Assembly: GCF_004320525.1 (NCBI RefSeq)
Contig: NZ_SIHX01000001.1
Span: forward strand, 62,001 to 126,000
Reading direction: 5' to 3'
Source of the DNA: Arthrobacter sp. S39
GTDB lineage: Bacteria; Actinomycetota; Actinomycetes; Actinomycetales; Micrococcaceae
Length of the DNA stretch: 64,000 bases
This document shows, piece by piece, positions 50,494 to 58,930 of the stretch. Made by a program: the position numbers and the translations under genes. The notes beneath the pieces are model-generated. The model did not search any database, was not told where the DNA came from, and saw nothing but the letters and a program-made list of their open reading frames with translations. Numbering within the stretch: the stretch's first letter is position 1; each line of letters starts with the position of its first letter.

Positions 50494-51765
50494 GTGGGGA
50501 AACTGCTGGCCGATATCACACCGCTCAGGGAGAGCCCTGCTTTCCGCCGTCTCTGGCTGGGGTCCGCTGTATCCGCAGTCGGCAGCCAGCTCACGCTCGT
50601 GGCCGTGAGCCTCGAGGTGTACCGGCTCACCCAGGACAGCTTCTATGTTGGCCTGCTGGGCGTGTTTGCACTGGTGCCGCTGGTGTTCGGCGGCCTGCTG
50701 GGCGGTTCCATCGCCGATTCCCACGACCGCCGGCGCGTGGCGCTCCTGGCCACCGCGGTCCTGTGGCTGACTACGGGCCTGATCGCCCTGCAGTCATGGA
50801 TGCAGCTGGGCAACGTGTGGATCCTCTACCTGCTGGTCGCGCTGCAGAGCGCGGCGCAGGCCATCAACCAGCCGGCCCGCAGCGCCATCATCCCCGTACT
50901 GATCCGCAAGGAACTGCTGCCGGCCGCCAACGCGCTCAGCATGGTGTCCTTCGGCCTGGCCATGACGGTGGGCCCGCTGCTGGCCGGTGTGCTCGTGGCG
51001 TGGGTGGGCTTCGGCTGGACCTACACGATCGACTTCATCAGCTTCGCGTTTGTGCTCTGGGCCGTCTTCCGGCTGCCCGCCATGCCGCCGGCGGGCAGCG
51101 CCGGGCGCGCCGGGATCCGGTCCGTCGTTGAAGGCTTCCGCTTCCTGGGCACGCGGCCCAACCTGCGGATGACCTTCATCATCGACCTCGTGGCCATGAT
51201 CCTGGCCCAGCCGCGGGCGCTGATGCCCGCCATCGGTGCGGTGATGATCGGCGGCGGCGAGTCCACTGTTGGCATTCTGCTGGCCTCCACCGCGGTGGGC
51301 GCGTTCCTGGCCGGGCTGTTTTCCGGGCCGCTCGGCCACGTCCGCTGGCAGGGGAGTGCCGTGGTGTGGTCGGTGATGGGCTGGGGCGCCTCGATTGCGG
51401 GCTTCGGCGTGGTGGTGCTCCTGGCAGGCCGGACGGACGACGGCGGCGCCACCCTGTGGCTGCTGCCGGCGGCTTTGTGCTGTGCCCTGGCAGGCATCGC
51501 GGACTCCATCAGCAGCGTCTTCCGCAACACCATCCTGCAGGCCGCGACGCCGGACCACCTGCGGGGACGGCTCCAGGGCGTCTTCATTGTGGTGGTCGCC
51601 GGGGGACCGCGCGTGGGTGACCTGCTGGCAGGCGGCGGGACTAAGATTTTGACTGAGGGCTGGGTCCTGCTGCTCGGCGGGGTTTTGTGCGTTGCCGTGG
51701 CGTGGTTGGCCGCACAGCTGCAGCCGGGTTTTCGGAAGTATGATGCCCGCAACCCGGTCCCGTAG
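50494..51765 (+). CDS. EntS-type MFS exporter
   Basis: 423 residues from GTG at 50494, with -10 TAGGGT 12 nt upstream and no ribosome-binding site. Twelve hydrophobic segments. MFS loop motif GGLLGGSIADSHDRRRVALLATAV (near 66) and QSAAQAINQPARSAIIPVLI, as in the enterobactin exporter EntS/MFS_3 family. The substrate may differ. The htpX gene begins 30 nt after its stop. Confidence 0.86.
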   Translation: MGKLLADITPLRESPAFRRLWLGSAVSAVGSQLTLVAVSLEVYRLTQDSFYVGLLGVFALVPLVFGGLLGGSIADSHDRRRVALLATAVLWLTTGLIALQSWMQLGNVWILYLLVALQSAAQAINQPARSAIIPVLIRKELLPAANALSMVSFGLAMTVGPLLAGVLVAWVGFGWTYTIDFISFAFVLWAVFRLPAMPPAGSAGRAGIRSVVEGFRFLGTRPNLRMTFIIDLVAMILAQPRALMPAIGAVMIGGGESTVGILLASTAVGAFLAGLFSGPLGHVRWQGSAVVWSVMGWGASIAGFGVVVLLAGRTDDGGATLWLLPAALCCALAGIADSISSVFRNTILQAATPDHLRGRLQGVFIVVVAGGPRVGDLLAGGGTKILTEGWVLLLGGVLCVAVAWLAAQLQPGFRKYDARNPVP

Positions 51766-51795
51766 GACGTGCCGGGCAGACGTGGAGGAGTGGAC

Positions 51796-52662
51796 GTGCA
51801 CAAGCATTACAACGGCCTGAAAACTGCGGCGCTCTTTGGCGTCCTCTGGGCAGTCCTGCTGGGCCTGGGCGGCCTCATTGGCCTCAACACCCGCAGCTCG
51901 GCACCCATCTGGATCATGGCACTTATCGGCGTGGCCACCACGGCCTACGGCTACTGGAACAGCGACAAGATCGCCATCCGCTCCATGCAGGCCTACCCGG
52001 TCACCGAGGACCAGGCTCCGCAGCTCTACCAGATCGTCCGCGAACTCTCCGTCCGCGCCAACCAGCCGATGCCGCGCATCTACGTCTCGCCCACAATGAA
52101 CCCGAACGCCTTCGCGACAGGGCGGAATCCCCGGAACGCCGCCGTCTGCGTCACCGAAGGCATCGTCCAGCTGCTCGAGGCCCGCGAGCTCCGCGCCGTC
52201 CTGGGGCACGAGCTGATGCACGTATACAACCGCGACATCCTGACCTCCTCGGTGGCGGCCGCCGTCGCCGGCGTCATCACCTCGGTGGGCCAGATGCTGC
52301 TGTTCTTCGGCGGCGACCGGCGCAATTCCAACCCGCTGGCCATGATCGCCATGGCCCTGCTGGCACCGTTCGCGGCGTCCCTGATCCAGCTGGCCATCTC
52401 CCGGACCAGGGAGTACGACGCCGACGAGGACGGTGCGCAGCTGACCGGCGATCCGCTGGCGCTCGCCTCAGCCCTGGGCAGGATCGAGCAGGGCGTGCGG
52501 ATCGCGCCGCTCCCGCAGGACCAGAAGCTGGTGAACACCTCGCACCTGATGATCGCCAACCCGTTCCGCGGCGGGGCGATGACCAAGCTGTTTGCCACGC
52601 ACCCGCCCATGAAGGAGCGCATTGCCCGGCTGGAGCGGATGGCCGGCCGGCCGCTTAGCTAG
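51796..52662 (+). CDS. htpX: Membrane zinc metalloprotease HtpX
   Basis: 288 residues from GTG at 51796 (GGAGGAG upstream). Two N-terminal membrane segments (residues ~8-45), the HEXXH zinc motif in GHELMHVYNRDI (near 137), then two more membrane segments and the third zinc ligand in REYDADEDGAQL. M48 protease for quality control of damaged membrane proteins. The final FATHPPMKERIARLE is typical of the family. Confidence 0.94.
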   Translation: MHKHYNGLKTAALFGVLWAVLLGLGGLIGLNTRSSAPIWIMALIGVATTAYGYWNSDKIAIRSMQAYPVTEDQAPQLYQIVRELSVRANQPMPRIYVSPTMNPNAFATGRNPRNAAVCVTEGIVQLLEARELRAVLGHELMHVYNRDILTSSVAAAVAGVITSVGQMLLFFGGDRRNSNPLAMIAMALLAPFAASLIQLAISRTREYDADEDGAQLTGDPLALASALGRIEQGVRIAPLPQDQKLVNTSHLMIANPFRGGAMTKLFATHPPMKERIARLERMAGRPLS

Positions 52663-52681
52663 CGGACACCGAGCAACGCGC

Positions 52682-52702
52682 GTGCCGCCGTCGTACTTTC
52701 CG
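52682..52702 (+). repeat. Short dispersed word, copy 2
   Basis: Exact repeat of the word at 7583, after htpX. Confidence 0.6.
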
Positions 52703-52750
52703 CAAGGTGACATCCGCATCTGGCGACACCGGGAATCAATCCCGACACGC

Positions 52751-52794
52751 AAAAACGCCGGCGCTACCCGAATACAGGTAGCGCCGGCGTTTTT
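52751..52794. terminator. Bidirectional terminator between htpX and yajQ
   Basis: AAAAACGCCGGCGCTACC / GGTAGCGCCGGCGTTTTT: an 18-bp perfect stem with runs of A and T on both sides, between convergent genes. Confidence 0.95.
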
Positions 52795-52816
52795 AGGCGT
52801 CGAAAGTATTTATGTC

Positions 52817-53308
52817 CTAGCTGCGGAAGTTCACGAACTGCAGGTCGGCCTCGTCAAAGTCCTTCAGGAGTGCCATAACGGCCTGCAGGTCATCGCGTGA
52901 CTTGGAGGAGACACGGAGCTCGTCGCCCTGGATCTGGGACTTGACGCCCTTGGGCCCCTCATCGCGGATCAGCTTGTTGATCTTCTTGGCCAGGTCCTGC
53001 TCGATGCCTTCCTTGATGGAAGCTTCAAGGCGGAATTCCTTGCCGGAGGGGTACGGCTCGCCGGTGTCCAGCGACTTCAGCGAGATGCCGCGGCGGATCA
53101 GCTTGGACTGGAGCACATCCAGGACGGCCAGGACGCGTTCCTCCGAGTTCGCCTTCATCAGGATCTTCTCGCCGCTGAAGTCGACCTCGGCGCCGACGCC
53201 CTTGAAGTCGTAGCGCTGGACCAGTTCCTTCTGTGCCTGGTTCAGCGCGTTGGCAACTTCCTGCTTGTCCACTTTGCTTACGACGTCGAACGTTGACTCG
53301 CCTGCCAT
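52817..53308 (-). CDS. yajQ: YajQ-family nucleotide-binding protein
   Basis: 163 residues from ATG at 53308 (AAGGAG upstream). MAGESTFDVVSKVDKQEVANALNQAQKELVQRYDFKGVGAEVDFSG is the family start; C-terminus LQAVMALLKDFDEADLQFVNFRS. YajQ proteins bind nucleotides and in some species c-di-GMP; the role here is not known. Confidence 0.93.
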   Translation of the reverse strand: MAGESTFDVVSKVDKQEVANALNQAQKELVQRYDFKGVGAEVDFSGEKILMKANSEERVLAVLDVLQSKLIRRGISLKSLDTGEPYPSGKEFRLEASIKEGIEQDLAKKINKLIRDEGPKGVKSQIQGDELRVSSKSRDDLQAVMALLKDFDEADLQFVNFRS

Positions 53309-53499
53309 GACTCTCCTTGTGCTGGTGGTGCCGATTGGTGGCGCCCCGGGGACGCCTGGTGTCTGCATTCCAGCCTAGTACGGATGACTCCTTTGGTTGT
53401 TGCTGTTTTTCACAGTTCCCTCTCAGCGGACACAGGGCGGGAACGAAGCCCGGCGTCTAAGAGTTGGAGTTGTTGGGAAAGAGCGCGAAGGGAAAGACC

Positions 53500-53754
53500 A
53501 TGCACCGCAAAGCCGTCCGTTACGTCAACCGAACCACCGCTGCTGCCGCAGGCGCCGTTGCCACTGCGGCCACGTCCGTTGCGGCGGCCGCCGTTGCAGC
53601 CTCCATTATCTTCAGTCCGGTGGCGGATGCCTCGACCCGGATGGACGGCATAAGCCAGGACCTGCTGCGTGCGGTCGAACTGAACCAGATCACCGAGGAG
53701 CAGGCCGTGAAATTTGAGGCGCGGCTCGCCGGACGCATTCTCGGCGAGGCCTGA
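53500..53754 (+). CDS. Small exported or membrane protein of unknown function
   Basis: 84 residues from ATG at 53500 (AAGGGAAAG upstream). N-terminus MHRKAVRYVNRTTAAAAGAVATAATSVAAAAVAASIIFSPVADAS is a basic start followed by a long Ala-rich hydrophobic stretch with a possible cleavage site after ADA. The rest is MDGISQDLLRAVELNQITEEQAVKFEARLAGRILGEA, a helical charged tail. No family recognised. Confidence 0.7.
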   Translation: MHRKAVRYVNRTTAAAAGAVATAATSVAAAAVAASIIFSPVADASTRMDGISQDLLRAVELNQITEEQAVKFEARLAGRILGEA

Positions 53755-53936
53755 TTCCGGCCCGTTTGCCCCGTCATTTCAGGGTTTCTCCGCTGTTTTC
53801 CGGACGCCGCGGGGCTCGATTCGATTCTTCGGCAGAAGTTCTGTAAAGTTGTCTTGCCCGCGGTTACTGGAAGCGGAACGGCCCGGAAACGGACGTTCTG
53901 AACACTGCAGCCGGGGGTGATCTTCTTTTGAAGTTC

Positions 53937-54018
53937 GGCAGATTACCCGAGCGGCCAAAGGGGGCTGACTGTAAATCAGCTGGCAACGCCTACGGGGGTT
54001 CGAATCCCTCATCTGCCA
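53937..54018 (+). tRNA. tRNA-Tyr (GTA)
   Basis: Acceptor arms GGCAGAT / ATCTGCC, discriminator A, anticodon GTA in CTGACTGTAAATCAG, a long variable arm as in class II bacterial tRNA-Tyr, and the T-loop GGTTCGAATCC. The 3' CCA is not encoded. A -10-like TAAAGT (53837-53842) lies about 95 nt upstream. Confidence 0.96.
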
Positions 54019-54025
54019 CCCAAGG

Positions 54026-54061
54026 AAAGCCTCCGGAACCACCAGGTTCCGGAGGCTTTTT
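54026..54061 (+). terminator. Terminator after tRNA-Tyr
   Basis: AAAGCCTCCGGAACC / GGTTCCGGAGGCTTT stem followed by TTT. Confidence 0.93.
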
Positions 54062-54084
54062 CGTGTCTTCGGATACTCCCCTTC

Positions 54085-54128
54085 AAGTGGTCAATTCCCC
54101 TTGGCGTTCCACGGGGAATTGACCGCTT
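54085..54128. repeat. 44-bp palindrome (family E)
   Basis: AAGtGGTCAATTCCCC / GGGGAATTGACCgCTT arms with a 12-nt loop, in the gap after the tRNA terminator. No T-run. Confidence 0.75.
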
Positions 54129-54262
54129 ACCGGGGAAATGATGCCGCCGGAGTCCGCCTCAAACCGTCGTCGACAGCAGCGCTCGCCCCGGCGTAGGCTG
54201 ACACCATCGGCGCACGTGCCCCGGTGCCCTGTGTCGATACATCAATCGATGAAGGAGGACCA

Positions 54263-54694
54263 ATGAGTGTTGTACGTGAATTCATGACTACGGATGCACG
54301 GTGTATCAAGGAAGAACAGTCCCTCGCCGATGCCGCACGGATGATGCAGGATCTGGACTGCGGATCGTTGCCCATCTGCGGAGACGACGGCAAGTTGAAG
54401 GGCATGATCACCGACCGCGACATCGTGCTCAAGTGCGTCGCCGCCGGCCGCGATCCACGCGAAATGATGGCCCGTGAGCTCGCTAGCGGACGGCCCCACT
54501 GGGTCGACGCCGACGCAAACGTTGACGCCGCCATCGAACTGATGGAGAGGCACCAGATCCGCCGCCTCCCGGTCATCGCCGACCACAAGTTGGTGGGCAT
54601 CATCAGCCAGGGTGACATCGCCCGAAACTACTCCGAACAGCGTGTGGGCGAGCTCGTGGAGCACATTTCGGAACGCAGCCCAATGCAGGTGTAG
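54263..54694 (+). CDS. CBS-domain protein
   Basis: 143 residues from ATG at 54263 (GAAGGAGG upstream). Two CBS domains: residues ~5-60 with VREFMTTDARCIKEEQSLADAARMMQDLDCGSLPICGDDGKLKGMITDRDIVLKCV, and ~72-130 with DANVDAAIELMERHQIRRLPVIADHKLVGIISQGDIAR. CBS pairs bind adenine nucleotides and usually act as regulatory modules. No enzyme domain is attached; partner unknown. Confidence 0.92.
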   Translation: MSVVREFMTTDARCIKEEQSLADAARMMQDLDCGSLPICGDDGKLKGMITDRDIVLKCVAAGRDPREMMARELASGRPHWVDADANVDAAIELMERHQIRRLPVIADHKLVGIISQGDIARNYSEQRVGELVEHISERSPMQV

Positions 54695-54712
54695 TCAGCA
54701 ATTCAAACCCGC

Positions 54713-54741
54713 AACGCCACGGAGTCCCACTCCGTGGCGTT
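54713..54741 (+). terminator. Terminator after the CBS gene
   Basis: AACGCCACGGAG / CTCCGTGGCGTT perfect stem, loop of 5, then TAC-TTT. Confidence 0.88.
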
Positions 54742-54776
54742 ACTTTGTGGCCCGAACCCTTGTGGTTCGACATGGC

Positions 54777-54821
54777 CTTGTCCGCGGCTCCTGGCCCTGA
54801 CGGTTCGGAACCGCGGACAAG
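54777..54821 (-). terminator. Hairpin after the LysM gene
   Basis: CTTGTCCGCGG / CCGCGGACAAG arms, 10 nt after the LysM stop on the minus strand. Confidence 0.7.
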
Positions 54822-54831
54822 CTGAGGAAAA

Positions 54832-55806
54832 TCAGTTCAGCGCGATCAGGAGCATCTGGCTGGTCCCCGGGATGCAGGTCTGCAGGATCGCCCTGGGGAA
54901 ACCTCCGAACACGCGGAGGACGTCGTTGGTGGTACCGGGGTTGGGGACCTGGCCGCGGGCTGTCGCCGTGTAGGTGCCGTAGCCAGGGATGCTGATGGTT
55001 TCGCCCACCGCGATGCCGGAGAACCGTGCCCAGCCGCCGCAGAAGTCGTGTTCGGTGATGAACAGCGAGTAGCCGTCATTGGGGGTGAAATGGATCGGCC
55101 CGATGCACGCGTCCACCATGGCCTGTCCGCCGGCACCTGCGACGTAGATCGTCCGGACGGCCGGAGCGGCCTGGACCGGAGCCGGGGCTGCTGCCGGAGC
55201 GGGCCCTGCCGCAGCCGGTGCAGGTGCGTACGCAGGAGCTGCTGCCGCGACGGCGGGACCTGACAGGACCAGGGTCTGGCCGGGAACGATGATGCTGTAA
55301 ACACCCAGTCCGTTGGCGGCCAGCATCGCGTTCATGTCCACGCCGTACCGCGCGGCGATCCCGCCCACGGTGTCGCCGGGGACAACGGTGTAGCGGTTGG
55401 AGTCGCCGGCGGGGGCAGGAGCCGGCGCAGGCTCCGGAGCCGGCGCAGGGGGAGCCTCGGCCGGCGCGGCGGCCACCTCCGGCTGCGCCGTGGCAGCCTC
55501 AACCGAACCGGGCACAAAGGTGCCGACGTACGGTTCATCCAGGGGCGCCGCAACCAACGGCCGTGCGACGCTCACTACCGGTGCGGCCGACGTCGTGCTT
55601 GCCTCCGCGGGCGGAGACACCTCAGCTGTGCGCACGGGACCGGCCAGGACTCCGACGCCGACGGCGGAGACCACGGCCGCGGCGGCCATGCCTGCCCAGA
55701 GCCGGTTACTGACGGGTTTGCGGTCTTGGGTCAGTTCTGTCCGGGGGACGTCTGTTTCGAAGTTTCGGCGGGGCGGTTCGGAGGTTTTTGCGGTCAACTG
55801 GTACAT
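54832..55806 (-). CDS. Secreted LysM protein with sortase-like C-terminal domain
   Basis: 324 residues from ATG at 55806. A membrane segment near residues 35-55 (LWAGMAAAAVVSAVGVGVLAGPV) anchors or exports it. After a Pro/Ala-rich linker comes a LysM domain (YTVVPGDTVGGIAARYGVDMNAMLAANGLG..IIVPGQTL, near 145-190), which binds peptidoglycan. The last ~95 residues look like a sortase fold: FITEHDFCGGWARFSGIAVGETISI matches the His region, and AILQTC matches the TLxTC motif. The Arg expected after it is Gln (SQMLLIAL). Activity is therefore doubtful. Confidence 0.78.
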   Translation of the reverse strand: MYQLTAKTSEPPRRNFETDVPRTELTQDRKPVSNRLWAGMAAAAVVSAVGVGVLAGPVRTAEVSPPAEASTTSAAPVVSVARPLVAAPLDEPYVGTFVPGSVEAATAQPEVAAAPAEAPPAPAPEPAPAPAPAGDSNRYTVVPGDTVGGIAARYGVDMNAMLAANGLGVYSIIVPGQTLVLSGPAVAAAAPAYAPAPAAAGPAPAAAPAPVQAAPAVRTIYVAGAGGQAMVDACIGPIHFTPNDGYSLFITEHDFCGGWARFSGIAVGETISIPGYGTYTATARGQVPNPGTTNDVLRVFGGFPRAILQTCIPGTSQMLLIALN

Positions 55807-56308
55807 GGGTGGCCCATCGCAGGTCGGCCCCGGCAAGGAAAAGAAGCGGCGGACGCCGGTAATTTTCGTTGCGGGACGGATCGAGGTGTGATGCGCGATG
55901 CGGTTCCGGTCAGTGACCGGCGCCGCGAAGGGATGCGCACGATGGGAGCCGCCCGCATACCCAGAAGATACGGAAGCTCCACTATGAAGCGGCATCATCC
56001 ACCCCAGCTCGGAGGATGCGCCAGCAACTTTGTTTGGCCCTAGGAATTTCGAGTCTAGGAAGCGGCGGAGCAGGCGGCACGAGTAGGCATTACCCGAGTT
56101 TTTTCGAGGATTACTTGGCGCAAACGGATCGGATACCTACCCTTTCCGCTGCGGGTACTTGTGGGCTGCTTGGAGGGACGCAGAGAGCGCGGGTGTCTGC
56201 AGAGAGTGGCCGGATATGCTAGCCCCCAGAGACGATGTCGTGGACCGGTCAACCCAGCCATGCCAGGCGGCATGGTCAAGCCCTGCAGCGGGGGAGAAGG
56301 TGCCATTT
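55807..56308. other. 502-bp gap between the divergent LysM and GH84 genes
   Basis: I found no gene here and no convincing known RNA element. It includes GGGTGGATGATGCCGC on the minus strand, which only superficially resembles the c-di-AMP (ydaO) riboswitch core. The 5' sides of both genes would lie here. Confidence 0.5.
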
Positions 56309-58297
56309 ATGGCGTTAGGGCGGAAGCCTTTGAAGAGGCGTGTAACCAGGGACGGCCCGACGCTGATGGCGTCCTTGCTCGTTTCCGTCCTGGTCCTGTG
56401 GGGCTTCGTCGCGGACCAACACCCGGATCCCCCTTCTCCACAGCTGTCCGCCGAATCCGTGCGGGTGTTTCCAACGCCGCAGAGTATTGAAGCCGCCAGG
56501 ACATCTGTGTCGCTGCATGGGCGTGTCGTGATTGACCGAGGACCGGGGACCGATAACGCCGCGCTTGAGATCGTGACGCAGATGATCGCCGAAGCCGGCG
56601 GCACCCTGGAAGCGCCCGGCGCCGCCGGCTACAAAACAAGCCATACCCGGGTATACATCGGCACGCCTGAGGACAACCTGTCTATCGGCCCGGCTTTGGC
56701 GGCTATGGACGTCGATAATGCGGAAGCACTGGATAAGCCGGAGGGCTATGTTCTGGCCGCAGGCTGGGACGGCCGACAACCTGCAATCGTGCTGGCCGGG
56801 CATGACCAGGATGGCGTTTACTACGCGGCGCAGACCCTGAGGCAGGTCGCGGAGGATTCGGGTGGGGTTCCCGTGGTCATTAGGGACTGGCCCCTCATGA
56901 GCATTCGCGGCGTGGTGGAGGGTTTTTACGGCTCTCCGTGGACACACCAGGCCCGGCTGGATCAGTTGGAATTCTATGGCCGGCAAAAGCTGAACACCTA
57001 TATGTACTCTCCCAAGAACGACGCCTTGCTTCGCGGAGAGTGGCGGCAGCAATACACCGGCCGCCAGCTGGAGGAGTTATCGGAGCTCATTCAGGGCGCC
57101 GCACGGAACCATGTGAGATTTGTCTTCGCCCTCTCACCGGGTATGGATATCTGCTATTCCGACAAGGCGGACCTGGAATCAGCGTTAGGCAAAATGCAGG
57201 CCGTGCACGAGTTGGGGGTCAAGACTTTCGCAGTTGCATTGGATGACATTGATTTGGGCCTGCAATGCATGGACGACCGCGCGGCGAACGTGGCGGGCGA
57301 ACGTGGGCTCGCCGCAGCACAGGCGGCCTTCCTCAACAGCATCAATCGGCAATTCGTGCAGGAAAATCCGGATGTCAACCCACTCGAGATGGTGCCGACC
57401 AAATTCAACGGTGTGGAGACCGACCCCTACCGGGAGGAACTCGGCGCCAAGCTGGACGCTGGCGTCCTGGTGCAATGGACCGGCCCCGACATCGTGTCCC
57501 CGACCATCACGCCCGAGTCCGCGAAAGCGGCCAGCCTGGCATATGGCACCCCGGATCAGCCTCGACGTATTTTTCTTTGGGACAACTATCCCGTCAATGA
57601 CTTTGCCCCCGACCGGCTGTTTCTGGGACCCGTAGTGGGCCGGAACCGGGATTTGTATACCGTGGTCCCCGGAATCACCGCCAATCCCATGGTTCAGCCT
57701 TATGCGTCAATGCCGGCGCTCGCCAGCTTTGCAGACTACATGTGGAATGGTCCAGGATCCGACGGCGAGGATTCTTTGAATGCGGCCCTCGAAGGGATCG
57801 CCGGACCCGACAAGGACGTTCAGGATGCGGTGAAGACGTTCGCAGATCTCAACAGGCACTGGACCATTGATGAGCTGACGGCGAAGTCCCCATTGCTCGC
57901 GGCAGACATGGAGGAGTTCTGGCGATCCTACGAGGCCGGCACGTTTGATGATTCGGCGCTGGAACGCCGGGCGGCAACCATCAGCAGGCTCCCTGACGTC
58001 CTTTCACGCGTCTCGGTGCAGGGCTTCCGTAACGACGCCATTCACTGGATTGACTCCGCAGCCAGCTACGGTGATGCCCTGCAAGGCGCCATCACCATGC
58101 TCGCGGCAGCGGCGGAAGGCGATGCGGTGGCTGTGACTGATGCCCGCTCTGTGCTGGATACCGCGGTGGGGCGGGCAAATCAGGCCACCCAACCGGCGAT
58201 CGACAGCCCACAGTTAAAACCCAGGGTCGGCGACGGCTTGTTCGAGGCCTTCCTTGAGCGGGCAATCCTGGAATCGGACCGCCGCTTAGGCCGTTAA
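56309..58297 (+). CDS. GH84-family beta-N-acetylglucosaminidase, membrane-anchored
   Basis: 662 residues from ATG at 56309 (GAGAAGG upstream); an in-frame extension to 56159 has no Shine-Dalgarno. Basic N-terminus and one hydrophobic segment (LMASLLVSVLVLWGFVA) for export or anchoring. A GH20b-like N-domain is followed by the GH84 core RGVVEGFYGSPWTHQARLDQLEFYGRQKLNTYMYSPKNDALLRGEW (near 200) and the catalytic Asp pair in FAVALDDIDLG (near 310). It would cleave beta-linked N-acetylglucosamine from glycans. Codon use is less GC-biased than neighbours, suggesting transfer. Confidence 0.87.
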   Translation: MALGRKPLKRRVTRDGPTLMASLLVSVLVLWGFVADQHPDPPSPQLSAESVRVFPTPQSIEAARTSVSLHGRVVIDRGPGTDNAALEIVTQMIAEAGGTLEAPGAAGYKTSHTRVYIGTPEDNLSIGPALAAMDVDNAEALDKPEGYVLAAGWDGRQPAIVLAGHDQDGVYYAAQTLRQVAEDSGGVPVVIRDWPLMSIRGVVEGFYGSPWTHQARLDQLEFYGRQKLNTYMYSPKNDALLRGEWRQQYTGRQLEELSELIQGAARNHVRFVFALSPGMDICYSDKADLESALGKMQAVHELGVKTFAVALDDIDLGLQCMDDRAANVAGERGLAAAQAAFLNSINRQFVQENPDVNPLEMVPTKFNGVETDPYREELGAKLDAGVLVQWTGPDIVSPTITPESAKAASLAYGTPDQPRRIFLWDNYPVNDFAPDRLFLGPVVGRNRDLYTVVPGITANPMVQPYASMPALASFADYMWNGPGSDGEDSLNAALEGIAGPDKDVQDAVKTFADLNRHWTIDELTAKSPLLAADMEEFWRSYEAGTFDDSALERRAATISRLPDVLSRVSVQGFRNDAIHWIDSAASYGDALQGAITMLAAAAEGDAVAVTDARSVLDTAVGRANQATQPAIDSPQLKPRVGDGLFEAFLERAILESDRRLGR

Positions 58298-58359
58298 ACT
58301 TCCCGGAAGGATGAAAACCGGGTGCTTGCCACAATGTTACTGGCCGGTAATATTGGGGG

Positions 58360-58926
58360 ATGCACCTGCTACTGCGCACCCTCCTGATGCTGTTCACGTC
58401 CGCCCGCCGCTCCGCGCTGACCATCTGGGACGTCTCGTCCCTGCCGCTGCGCGTCCTGCCCACCGACATCGACATCGCCATGCACGTCAACAACGGCATG
58501 TACTTTTCCCTCATGGACCTGGGCCGGTTCGACCTGATGGTCCGCAGCGGGGTCTGGAAGCGGATGCGCCAGCGCGGCTGGACCCCGGTGGCGGCGGGGG
58601 AGACCATCGCCTTCCGGAAGTCCCTGCAACTGTGGCAGCACTACACCATCGAAACCAGGATCATCGGCCTGGACGCCAAGGCCATCTACTTTGAGCAGCG
58701 TATGGTGGCCGACGGCGAGATTTACGCCCGTGCCTACATCGCCACCCGCCTGGTCAGCAAAGGCAAACCCGTCAGCCAGGACGAGATCCTGCGCGAGTTC
58801 GGCCAGCCGCCGGCGGATCTTGTGCTCCCGGAATGGATCCACGAGTGGCGCGAGACGAACGCCCTGCCCGGCAGCCGGACACCCGCCCCGCACCTCTGGG
58901 AGGGCAGCGGCCACCCGGTGCGCTGA
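58360..58926 (+). CDS. Hotdog-fold thioesterase-like protein
   Basis: 188 residues from ATG at 58360, with -35 TTGCCA (58326), 16-nt spacer and -10 TAATAT (58348) and no ribosome-binding site. 4HBT-type hotdog fold: LPTDIDIAMHVNNGMYFSLMDLGRFDLM (near 33) is the acyl-CoA thioesterase catalytic helix, with strands ETIAFRKSLQLWQHYTIETRIIGLD following. Acts on an acyl-CoA or acyl carrier; substrate unknown. Confidence 0.88.
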   Translation: MHLLLRTLLMLFTSARRSALTIWDVSSLPLRVLPTDIDIAMHVNNGMYFSLMDLGRFDLMVRSGVWKRMRQRGWTPVAAGETIAFRKSLQLWQHYTIETRIIGLDAKAIYFEQRMVADGEIYARAYIATRLVSKGKPVSQDEILREFGQPPADLVLPEWIHEWRETNALPGSRTPAPHLWEGSGHPVR

Positions 58927-58930
58927 CCGG

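Noticed and set aside
55807..56160. A c-di-AMP (ydaO) riboswitch ahead of the LysM gene
   Set aside because: Only a GGGGTGGAT-like word is present. The conserved CAGCTAACC-type 3' core and the paired first stem are missing.
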